A DNA stretch of 14,197 nucleotides, taken from NCBI GenBank assembly GCA_900763245.1, contig CAAFJQ010000136.1:1-14197 (forward strand). Direction: 5' to 3'. The stretch comes from Bacilli bacterium. Its GTDB lineage: Bacteria > Bacillota_I > Bacilli_A > RFN20 > CAG-288. Made by a program: the position numbers and the translations under genes. Of the stretch, positions 1-6,861 are shown one piece after another. Position 1 is the stretch's first letter. The number at the start of each line of letters is the position of its first letter. The notes under the pieces are model-generated. The model searched no databases, was not told where the DNA came from, and saw nothing but the letters and a program-made list of their open reading frames with translations.

Positions 1-305
1 ACCTATCTGTCGTCAAATACTTCTGCGATAAGATAGCTGTCATGTACTTCGGCGATATGGTTGAACTAGCCTCATCGGATGAGCTGTTCGCTCATCCACT
101 TCACCCCTACACCAAAGCGCTCTTGTCAGCGATTCCAAAACCGAATCCTTATACCGAAAAAAGAAGGAACAGAATCCATTATGATCCTGCTAAAGACCAT
201 GATTATTCTATCGACAAGCCATCTTTTAAGGAAGTCGAGCCTGGTCACTTCGTCTTATGCAATCAGAAAGAATTTGAGAAATATCAGGAAGAAGTAAAGA
301 AATAA
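1..305 (+). CDS. oppF: Oligopeptide ABC transporter ATP-binding protein, C-terminal end (partial, OppF-like)
   Basis: The 5' end lies outside the window; the frame is open from base 3 and ends at TAA 303-305. The visible ~100 residues begin LSVVKYFCDKIAVMYFGDMVEL, i.e. the stretch just after the H-loop of Opp/Dpp ATPases, and continue with HPLHPYTKALLSAIP, the hallmark of the oligo_HPY C-terminal domain found in OppD/OppF subunits. In the family this cytoplasmic subunit powers uptake of oligopeptides or nickel-type solutes together with a second ATPase, two permeases and a binding protein, which would lie upstream. The cysteine-containing tail (FVLCNQKEFEKYQ) fits OppF better than OppD, but the choice rests on a short fragment. 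It is the last gene of its unit, since a strong terminator follows 6 nt after the stop. Confidence 0.88.
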   Translation, partial: LSVVKYFCDKIAVMYFGDMVELASSDELFAHPLHPYTKALLSAIPKPNPYTEKRRNRIHYDPAKDHDYSIDKPSFKEVEPGHFVLCNQKEFEKYQEEVKK

Positions 306-310
306 GCATG

Positions 311-353
311 TCGCAACACATTCATACTACTTGCAATGTGTTGCGATATTTTT
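311..353 (+). terminator. Rho-independent terminator after the oppF-like gene
   Basis: A perfect 12-bp inverted repeat (TCGCAACACATT at 311-322 with AATGTGTTGCGA at 335-346, loop 12 nt) is followed by TATTTTT. It starts 6 nt beyond the oppF stop and separates that operon from the MACPF operon. Confidence 0.9.
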
Positions 354-475
354 ATGTCTTTGTAAGTCAAAAAATGGAGCAGTTTATAAAGAGGTCAAAC
401 CTAGTTAAAGGCCTATTTGTCATAAGTAATAACAAACTACCCAAGCCAGGATATGCGTAAATCACACGCTCAATA

Positions 476-504
476 TAGACAACAAATTATCTCAATAGTA
501 TAAT
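476..504 (+). promoter_or_regulatory. SigA-type promoter of the MACPF-ABC operon
   Basis: TAGACA (476-481, one mismatch to TTGACA), a 17-nt spacer, and a perfect TATAAT (499-504). Transcription would begin near 511, giving a leader of about 18 nt that holds just the ribosome site. The rest of the 306-475 stretch after the terminator shows no gene and no convincing operator. Confidence 0.75.
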
Positions 505-516
505 CAAGAAAACTAC

Positions 517-522
517 AGGGGG
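517..522 (+). promoter_or_regulatory. Ribosome binding site of the MACPF gene
   Basis: AGGGGG sits 6 nt before ATG 529 and fixes this start. This matters because the resulting N-terminus is a signal-like hydrophobic segment without any basic residue before it. Confidence 0.75.
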
Positions 523-528
523 CAAAAT

Positions 529-2100
529 ATGAACTACGTTCTTCTATTGCTGGCTGGTACGTTTTTAACTATTTGTAGCAAATCCAGTTCCACCTTCCAA
601 GACAAACAACACAATAAGCATTCGCAAAACAAAATCCGATTAGTAGCTAACGGAAATGAAAACGTGTTCGGAGTAGGTTATTCTATTGATGCCGCCAAAT
701 CTCGTTATTTAGATGCCGAAGATGTCAAAGATGGCGCTCCTATATTTGATGAGGTATGGCTGAATCAAACAATTGATCAACAAAAAGTCAACCACTTATA
801 TAAAACTGATACGTTTGCAGCAAGCAGCAATTCATTCAAATCATTAAATGCATCATTAGCCACAAATTTCACTTTATCTTCTTTTCTTGGTGGAGCCATT
901 GATGTTTTTACCGCTAATTTATCTAGAGGATTCAATAATAATTCTAGTATGGATTACAAATTCAGCGGTTCTAAATATTTGTCTGCATTAAATTATCAAT
1001 ATAAAAATTATGAATTTTCATTGCCTAAATATTCATCTGACCTAGACCAATTCCGAGACCATCTGGATTCAATCTATGTCAGCGATTTACGCAAAGTATT
1101 ATCCAATCAACTGACACCATCCACCTTTTTCGAAAAATATGGGACGCATGTAATCGCAAAAGGAATCTTTGGAGGAAAAGCAGAAATATACTATGGTATT
1201 ACCTCTAATACATATTGTTTGAAAGGAAACATCAAGGCCGCTTTAGACAACTCTATCAAAGCTAGTATTGAAGTTGCGATATCTGCCGGAAGAGATATTT
1301 CTTTTTCCTTTAGTAATGCAACTGCACTTCAAAATTCCAAAGTCAATGAATCGTTCCGTGCCTATACTACCGGTGGAACAGCTTTTTCAGCAACCGGTAT
1401 CAACTCCTTCAATTCTGCATTCAAAAGCTGGACAAATTCATTGGATGACAAATGCGGCCTGATCGGAACAAGCAAAGAGGGCCTTATTCCACTCTGGAAT
1501 ATTCTTCCTGCTGATTTAAACACAACAGCCAATATCGATTATCTAAAATCAAGCTTCCGTAATTATACAAATAACTATGCCAATTCTATCATTGACACAT
1601 ATGATCCAAGAGAGCCCTTATATATTCCTGACCATAGATCAGAGCCTGAATACATTCAAAGCCAATATAATGGTGAAGAATATACTGTCAAGTATGATAA
1701 AAGAGTCAAATTCGTAAAGGATCCCTTTCTTCAATTCAACCTTGATGAGCCCGGTGTTGGTGATTACACATGTGAATATCTTAAAGCATATGGATATACT
1801 AAAGCACTTGTACAACTATATATTGACATCAAAGAAATTGATGACGGATATCAACATGTATTCTTATGTTCTGCCTACTCAAACGAAGAAAAATACATTT
1901 TAAAAGAATGGAAATATGAACATGGTCCAGGAAGAAAAGAAACAAAGTACGCTCAGGCAGTATTTAATGTAGAAATTAACCTATGGGATTTAAATATTGA
2001 TAAAAACAGTCTTTATTTTCGATTCAATGCATCAGGATTCGGTAACAATGATTGGATGTATAGAGCGCCCCTTGTTCATGTGACCTATAAATTGGATTGA
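529..2100 (+). CDS. Secreted MACPF-domain (perforin-like) pore-forming protein
   Basis: 523 residues. Residues 1-16 form a short hydrophobic leader ending in L13-T14-I15-C16, which resembles a lipobox except for Ile at -1; there is no Lys/Arg before the hydrophobic core. A MACPF domain covers roughly 45-350: an early VFGVGYSID segment, the diagnostic Y204-G205-T206-H207 followed six residues after V208 by G215-G216, the later YTTGGTAF (279-286), and W301 through the PLWNILP motif (321-327). Ser/Thr/Asn-rich stretches near 95-145 and 232-275 sit where MACPF transmembrane-hairpin clusters are expected. Residues about 360-523 are an aromatic, beta-rich domain I do not recognise, possibly for target binding. 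MACPF/CDC proteins oligomerise into membrane pores; bacterial examples act as antimicrobial or host-directed toxins. First gene of an operon; its TGA lies 2 nt before the ATG of the next gene. MACPF fold assignment strong, biological target unknown. Confidence 0.85.
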   Translation: MNYVLLLLAGTFLTICSKSSSTFQDKQHNKHSQNKIRLVANGNENVFGVGYSIDAAKSRYLDAEDVKDGAPIFDEVWLNQTIDQQKVNHLYKTDTFAASSNSFKSLNASLATNFTLSSFLGGAIDVFTANLSRGFNNNSSMDYKFSGSKYLSALNYQYKNYEFSLPKYSSDLDQFRDHLDSIYVSDLRKVLSNQLTPSTFFEKYGTHVIAKGIFGGKAEIYYGITSNTYCLKGNIKAALDNSIKASIEVAISAGRDISFSFSNATALQNSKVNESFRAYTTGGTAFSATGINSFNSAFKSWTNSLDDKCGLIGTSKEGLIPLWNILPADLNTTANIDYLKSSFRNYTNNYANSIIDTYDPREPLYIPDHRSEPEYIQSQYNGEEYTVKYDKRVKFVKDPFLQFNLDEPGVGDYTCEYLKAYGYTKALVQLYIDIKEIDDGYQHVFLCSAYSNEEKYILKEWKYEHGPGRKETKYAQAVFNVEINLWDLNIDKNSLYFRFNASGFGNNDWMYRAPLVHVTYKLD

Positions 2101-2102
2101 TT

Positions 2103-4151
2103 ATGCTTAAAATAAACCACATTTTTAAATCTTATTTCACAGGCGAAAAACGACAGGACGTACTGAAAGACGTCTCCTTTTCCCTTCCTGAAAAAGGCCT
2201 CTTCTTCATCGTCGGAAAAAGCGGAAGCGGAAAGTCCACGCTCCTCAATCTGATCGGCGGACTGGACAGACCCGATCAAGGTTCCATTCTCATAGACGGA
2301 AAAGACATTGTCAAAATGAAGGAGAAGGAACTCTCCGCCTATCGCGCAAGAAAGATCGGATTTGTCTTCCAGGAATACAATCTGCTCAGCGGAATGACCG
2401 TAGAAGAGAATCTTCTCCTTGCCACTGACAGGAAAGTGGAAGACAAAGAAATCGATGACCTGCTATCCAAAGCCGGACTTCTGTCCTTTAAGAAAAAGAA
2501 GGTGGAGCTTCTCTCAGGAGGAGAAAAGCAGAGAGTCGCTCTTGTAAGAGCAATGCTGAAGGACTGCAGAATCATCCTCTCCGATGAGCCGACAGGTTCA
2601 TTGGACAGCGAGAAAGCAGAGAACGTGTTTTCCCTTCTGAAGGAAGTCAGCAAAGACAGGCTTGTCCTTGTCGTCACTCACGACAGGGAAAGCGCAGAAA
2701 AATATAAGGATGGCATCGTCGAGATCAAAGACGGAAAGGTGATAGATACATTACCCGAATTTGAAAAGAGGGATGTCTTCTACAAAGAGGAGAAGGAACT
2801 GAAGCTCTCCTTCAGAAAGAGAATCAGGCTTGCCTTTTCCCTCATGAGGAAAAGGCCGGCAAGAATGATCGTGATGCTTCTTATCTCCATCTTTTCTTTT
2901 TCATTGTTCGGAATCTCAACAAGTATTGTCACAAGCACGCCCGAAGAGACTGTCATCAAAACAAAGTACAATCTTCAAACAAAAGAATATTCGATTTCAA
3001 AGAAAGAAGGCTCGTTTACGGACGAAGACATTTCTCTACTGAAAGGTTGGAATGCTATCAATTCAAACTCTATGTTTTTCAATTCAGAACTAATAGAAAT
3101 GCAATATAGAGACGTAGACGATCGGGAACGTTCTTATTATGCATCAATTATACAGCTCGAGAACAATAACTTTTCATATAACAATATAGACCTTTATTGT
3201 GGAAAAGTTCCTCAGACATCTGATGAAGTTGCCATTCCACTATTCTATTTTGAAAAATACAAACAATTTGGTTATAAGTATTGTGTTCGTGATGAACGCT
3301 CAAATAAAGATATCGTAATCGAGTCCTTTGACATTAATGAACCAACTGACCTGCTCGGAACCAAAATCAAATACGGAGACAAAACAAAGACAGTTACAGG
3401 CATATTCGATACTCATTACAATCCGGAAATATACCAAGAACATGATGTTCCACAAGAATCTGGTTATGGTTCATTCCATTTTGTGCTTTGCTCTTATCAT
3501 GGAAATGATATTTTTGAAACAGCAATCTATACACCTGAGAAGCCTGACACAAATCCAAAAGGAGTTTTTATTCGTTTGACAGGCGATTATAAAAGAGATC
3601 TTGAACTATTCACTAAAATCCGCCAATATAAAACCATCATTCATACCAATGCATTTGATTTTCCCTCTTATGATCTGTATTTTGACACTTTTAGTTTTAG
3701 AGAATTCCATGCTGTAGAAGATATCACCGATTTTATTTCACCAAATCTCTCTAAAATTATGTTTTTGTTATCTGGTATTCTGCTTATAGTCACTATTTCA
3801 ATTCTGACTTATTATTTCAATGGATTATTATCAGAAAAAGGAAAGACAATCGGAATACTACTATCAAACGGAATAAGCAAATCCGATATCCTAGCCGTTT
3901 TCACTTTGATTTTCACTGTATTTTCTCTTTTCGCAATCATTTGTCAATTTGGAATCAACGCTCTATTGCTCTATATTGTAAACAGTATATTTATACAAAG
4001 AGGGTACACGGATTATCCCATCTATTTCTTTAGATGGTATACCCCTTTCATTCTCATAGCGATATGTATTGTTGTCTTTGCGTTAGGTATTCTTCTTCCA
4101 GCGATTCATCTTTACAGACAGAAATCAATCAATCTTCTTCGTGAGGAATAA
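2103..4151 (+). CDS. ABC transporter, ATPase-permease fusion (MacB/FtsX type), copy 1
   Basis: 682 residues from ATG 2103. A TTG at 2097 would add two residues, but ATG 2103 aligns exactly with the start of the paralogue at 4157. Only a weak GGA precedes it, so translation is probably coupled to the MACPF gene. The N-terminal ATPase carries Walker A GKSGSGKST (38-46), Q-loop Q90, signature LSGGEKQ (137-143), Walker B with DEP and H-loop H193. A first TM helix follows near 254-274, then an extracytoplasmic region of about 275 residues, and three TM helices (about 552-573, 597-625, 648-668) with an FtsX-like IGILLSNG segment. This one-plus-three topology matches the MacB class of type VII ABC proteins, which work as dimers and extrude substrates or relay signals across the membrane. 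The ATPase/TM1 part is nearly identical in DNA to the next gene. Substrate unknown; context suggests export of, or immunity to, the MACPF protein. Confidence 0.88.
   Translation: MLKINHIFKSYFTGEKRQDVLKDVSFSLPEKGLFFIVGKSGSGKSTLLNLIGGLDRPDQGSILIDGKDIVKMKEKELSAYRARKIGFVFQEYNLLSGMTVEENLLLATDRKVEDKEIDDLLSKAGLLSFKKKKVELLSGGEKQRVALVRAMLKDCRIILSDEPTGSLDSEKAENVFSLLKEVSKDRLVLVVTHDRESAEKYKDGIVEIKDGKVIDTLPEFEKRDVFYKEEKELKLSFRKRIRLAFSLMRKRPARMIVMLLISIFSFSLFGISTSIVTSTPEETVIKTKYNLQTKEYSISKKEGSFTDEDISLLKGWNAINSNSMFFNSELIEMQYRDVDDRERSYYASIIQLENNNFSYNNIDLYCGKVPQTSDEVAIPLFYFEKYKQFGYKYCVRDERSNKDIVIESFDINEPTDLLGTKIKYGDKTKTVTGIFDTHYNPEIYQEHDVPQESGYGSFHFVLCSYHGNDIFETAIYTPEKPDTNPKGVFIRLTGDYKRDLELFTKIRQYKTIIHTNAFDFPSYDLYFDTFSFREFHAVEDITDFISPNLSKIMFLLSGILLIVTISILTYYFNGLLSEKGKTIGILLSNGISKSDILAVFTLIFTVFSLFAIICQFGINALLLYIVNSIFIQRGYTDYPIYFFRWYTPFILIAICIVVFALGILLPAIHLYRQKSINLLREE
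2151..2918 (+). repeat. Long direct repeat, copy 1 (ATPase plus first TM helix module)
   Basis: Aligns without a gap to 4205-4972 (constant offset 2054). Differences are scattered and mainly synonymous; the last 139 bases (2780-2918) have a single mismatch (2840/4894). Similarity stops abruptly at 2918, right after TM1, and begins abruptly near 2151. Confidence 0.9.
4143..4147 (+). promoter_or_regulatory. Ribosome binding site of the second ABC gene
   Basis: GAGGA within the last codons of copy 1, 9 nt before ATG 4157; the stop of copy 1 (4149-4151) lies between the two. This supports one polycistronic message and fixes the start. Confidence 0.7.
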
Positions 4152-4156
4152 AGAAC

Positions 4157-5233
4157 ATGATTCAAATCAATCATATATACAAAACATATTTGGCAAACAA
4201 TAAGCGACAGGACGTACTGAAAGACGTCTCCTTTTCCCTTCCCGAAAAAGGCCTGTTCTTCATCGTCGGAAAAAGCGGAAGCGGAAAGTCCACACTCCTC
4301 AATCTGATCGGTGGCATGGACAAGCCCGACCAAGGATCCATCCTCATAGACGGAAAGGACATCACCGAAATGAAGGAAAAGGAACTCGCCGCCTATCGTG
4401 CAAGAAAGATAGGATTTGTCTTCCAGGAATACAATCTGCTCAGCGGAATGACAGTAGAAGAGAATCTTCTCCTTGCCACTGACAGAAAAGTGGATGACAA
4501 AGAGATCGATGGACTGCTGTCCAAAGTCGGACTTCTTTCCTTCAAGAAAAAGAAGGTGGAGCTTCTCTCCGGAGGAGAAAAACAGAGAGTCGCTCTTGTA
4601 AGAGCGATGCTGAAGGACTGCAGGATCATCCTCTCCGATGAGCCGACAGGCTCATTGGACAGCGAGAATGCAGAGAACATGTTTTCCCTTCTGAAGGAAG
4701 TCAGCAAAGACAGGCTTGTCCTTGTCGTCACCCATGACAGAGAAATCGCCGAGAAATATAAGGATGGCATCATCGAGATCAAAGACGGAAAGGTGACAGA
4801 TACGCTTCCCGCATTCGAAGAGAGGAATATCCCCTACAAAGAGGAGAAGGAACTGAAGCTCTCCTTCAGAAAGAGAATCAGGCTTGCCTTTTCGCTCATG
4901 AGGAAAAGGCCGGCAAGAATGATCGTGATGCTTCTTATCTCCATCTTTTCTTTTTCATTGTTCGGAATCTCAGATTCAATGAGTTCATTTGATGTCAATC
5001 GTTCCGTTTTAAAATCGATGAAGCAAGATAATTTCTCATCCATTGAAATCTCAAAAAGCTATCACTCAGAAAGCCTCAGCTTCAACACAAAATATGGAAT
5101 GAATGATGAAGACATCAAAAACATCGATGCAATTACCAAAGGTTCATGCTTGCCTATTTATTCTTTTGCCAAAGGCTGGCATATTAATAACACAAAAAAA
5201 TACAAGCTTTATCGATGGCATTTCAGTCTCTGA
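4157..5233 (+). CDS. ABC transporter, ATPase-permease fusion, copy 2: N-terminal fragment before frameshift
   Basis: 358 codons as written. It has a complete ATPase (Walker A GKSGSGKST, Q-loop FQEYNLLSG, signature LSGGEKQ, Walker B with SDEPTGS, H-loop VVTHDRE), the first TM helix (RMIVMLLISIFSFSLFGIS) and the beginning of an extracytoplasmic domain. The frame is lost in A7 (5194-5200) at residues 346-348: after INNTKK the frame reads ten unrelated residues to a TGA, while the +1 frame continues smoothly (NTSFIDGISVSDS) to 6692. Removing one A restores a single 844-residue MacB-like protein. The ATPase/TM1 part matches copy 1 without a gap from 4205 to 4972. Either the gene is broken, it is read by slippage on the A run, or the base call is wrong. 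As a truncated product it would keep an ATPase with a single membrane anchor. Confidence 0.8.
   Translation: MIQINHIYKTYLANNKRQDVLKDVSFSLPEKGLFFIVGKSGSGKSTLLNLIGGMDKPDQGSILIDGKDITEMKEKELAAYRARKIGFVFQEYNLLSGMTVEENLLLATDRKVDDKEIDGLLSKVGLLSFKKKKVELLSGGEKQRVALVRAMLKDCRIILSDEPTGSLDSENAENMFSLLKEVSKDRLVLVVTHDREIAEKYKDGIIEIKDGKVTDTLPAFEERNIPYKEEKELKLSFRKRIRLAFSLMRKRPARMIVMLLISIFSFSLFGISDSMSSFDVNRSVLKSMKQDNFSSIEISKSYHSESLSFNTKYGMNDEDIKNIDAITKGSCLPIYSFAKGWHINNTKKYKLYRWHFSL
4205..4972 (+). repeat. Long direct repeat, copy 2 (ATPase plus first TM helix module)
   Basis: Partner of 2151-2918. Both copies are visibly richer in G+C (about 43-47% in the lines I counted) than the following ectodomain/TM part of copy 1 (about 33-38%), as expected for a homogenised module joined to more divergent sequence. 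Confidence 0.9.
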
Positions 5234-6692
5234 TTCCAATTATCCGTATTATGTTACCGGATCCATTATTGCCACTCAGAATATATTAGACACGTTCCAC
5301 TATTCTTTAACAGGCAGACTTCCTGAAAAGACAAACGAAATCATCATCTCCGATTATTTTGCAGACATGTATCGCCGTTTTGATTTTGTCAACAAAGATA
5401 AAGTCAAAAGCAGCATTGAAAAAAACGAAGATCTTATCGGAAAAGAAGCTTATTTCACAAATATAAACCGCAACTACGGCTTCTTACCGAAAACATATAC
5501 GATTGTCGGCGTTATCAATACCAATTATGATGTCAGAAAATATTCTGTCATATTCCAAGATGATCCTAAATATGATTCTTCTATCGAATATGACATAACA
5601 AAACAATTAGTCGAAGACATCAAAAGCAATTTATATAGCGTCATCGGCTTCTCAAAAGAATTCTTTGATACATTTAAACCTGAACAATTGGCTGATGACT
5701 ATATCACTTTTTCAGATTATCAGGTTTACATGTCATTCAACTGCTATGACATCATAGATCCTGTCTATGGAAAAGTTTATTCCATCAGTCCCTTTGATGT
5801 TCTCAAAGATGATGAATATGTATTGAAAAGTCCCTATCGTTCTTTAGAAGAACTTCCTGACAATGCTGTCATTCTCGAAAAAGATTATTTTACTGAAACA
5901 TTCCGTGATCCTTACCACGAAAAAGATTTCCTTTCGTTTTCTTTAGAATCAACCGGATTAGGAATCAATGAAAAGGTCATCATTGCCGGCTACACATCAG
6001 AAAACTATTTACCGAAACGTAGTTCTTATTATGTTGCAAAGCCCATGTTTTCGAAAATCAGCCAAGCGATGAAACCGTTGATGACCAATTACAGTCATGC
6101 CCTTTTCATCACATCAGACAAGATAGGCCAAGATACAAAAACACTTAACAAGATCCTAAAAGCAAATCCCGGAAACTTAAAAGCTCATCTTTTAGGAAAG
6201 GAGGCCACTGATTGGATTTCATATTACGAAGTTCATAACCCCTATTATGCAGACATAGAAACCTACTCTTATGGTTTGAAATCAATCGCAGGAATCGTCA
6301 CATTAGTAACTCTTATAGGCATCATTGTCAGTGCGCTATTCTTCTTATTCTCTATTTTGGACATTCTCAATCGTTCCTTGAAGAAAATCGGAATTCTATA
6401 TGCACAAGGTTATTCCTTCCTTTCAATCAGTTTGACTTATCTGGTCATCGAGATATTCTTTATGCTTGTGATTTCCGTCTTTTCCTTTGTTTTATCAAGT
6501 CTTGTAGTAAGTCTGGCGAATAAGTTTTTTGTCGAAAAGCTTGTGCTCACGCATTTCATCTTTGGTTTCTCGATAAGACAGGTTCTTTTAATAATAGCCG
6601 CTCTTATTATCTCTGCAATAATCGGATTCGTGCCTACATTAATGAAAATTAAGAAAGCGCCGATTATCGATATTCTATCCGATAGAAAGTAA
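5103..6692 (+). CDS. ABC transporter copy 2: C-terminal permease fragment after frameshift
   Basis: The open frame begins at ATG 5103, but its first ~31 codons are only the shadow of the preceding fragment; genuine sequence runs from about 5196 to TAA 6690-6692. No ribosome site or credible start lies just after the frameshift, so it is most likely the continuation of the 4157 gene rather than a separate one. It holds a large extracytoplasmic domain (about 350 residues, clearly longer than in copy 1) and three C-terminal TM helices (in the joined protein about 709-735, 757-790 and 807-830), with a cytoplasmic FtsX-like KKIGILYAQGYSFLSI loop between the first two and a basic/acidic end (LSDRK). 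The ectodomain shows no obvious similarity to that of copy 1. The reading frame is free of further damage, which argues that the frameshift is recent, artefactual or tolerated. Confidence 0.75.
   Translation: MMKTSKTSMQLPKVHACLFILLPKAGILITQKNTSFIDGISVSDSNYPYYVTGSIIATQNILDTFHYSLTGRLPEKTNEIIISDYFADMYRRFDFVNKDKVKSSIEKNEDLIGKEAYFTNINRNYGFLPKTYTIVGVINTNYDVRKYSVIFQDDPKYDSSIEYDITKQLVEDIKSNLYSVIGFSKEFFDTFKPEQLADDYITFSDYQVYMSFNCYDIIDPVYGKVYSISPFDVLKDDEYVLKSPYRSLEELPDNAVILEKDYFTETFRDPYHEKDFLSFSLESTGLGINEKVIIAGYTSENYLPKRSSYYVAKPMFSKISQAMKPLMTNYSHALFITSDKIGQDTKTLNKILKANPGNLKAHLLGKEATDWISYYEVHNPYYADIETYSYGLKSIAGIVTLVTLIGIIVSALFFLFSILDILNRSLKKIGILYAQGYSFLSISLTYLVIEIFFMLVISVFSFVLSSLVVSLANKFFVEKLVLTHFIFGFSIRQVLLIIAALIISAIIGFVPTLMKIKKAPIIDILSDRK
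5194..5200 (+). other. A7 homopolymer at the frameshift in ABC copy 2
   Basis: Seven consecutive A within codons ACA AAA AAA TAC. Reading with six A joins the upstream and downstream frames exactly and gives a plausible protein, so this is the lesion point. A-runs of this length are classic places for replication indels, RNA-polymerase slippage and sequencing error. Confidence 0.8.
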
Positions 6693-6771
6693 CACATAAA
6701 AGCTAACAGTTTTCATAAAAAAGCCCTCTAATCAACTGCATATTGAAGACTCAGGTGCCGGTCATTCACAA

Positions 6772-6804
6772 TCATTTTCAAAACCGACACGAAAATGATA
6801 TACT
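6772..6804 (+). promoter_or_regulatory. Intergenic hairpin and possible promoter before the GT8 gene
   Basis: TCATTTTC (6772-6779) and GAAAATGA (6791-6798) form a perfect 8-bp stem with an 11-nt loop. It is followed directly by TATACT (6799-6804), a possible -10 with a poor -35 (TTCAAA, 6777-6782, 16-nt spacer). The hairpin could weakly terminate the ABC operon, but no clean U-run follows; nothing else in 6693-6861 is convincing. Confidence 0.35.
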
Positions 6805-6861
6805 TTTAGCATATAACTAACTCTTATCTATTATTTCACACTCAACCATAGGAGATCATCG

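Noticed and set aside
354..475. Small gene or riboswitch between the oppF terminator and the MACPF promoter
   Set aside because: No open frame with a ribosome site, and no strong conserved-looking fold; TTTGT/ACAAA pairings around 416-437 are too weak.
2339..2677. Long open frame on the - strand across the ATPase module (also 4393-4782, and 2085-2279/4112-4333)
   Set aside because: It appears in both repeat copies because the DNA is duplicated, runs antisense to Walker and signature motifs, is Ser/Arg-rich without any domain, and lacks a ribosome site; a shadow of the ABC genes.
5192..5200. A AAA AAA as a programmed -1 ribosomal frameshift site
   Set aside because: The heptamer is in the right phase for -1 slippage, but the -1 frame stops at TAG 5287-5289 after about 30 codons. 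The missing transporter half is in the +1 frame, so -1 frameshifting cannot make the full protein.
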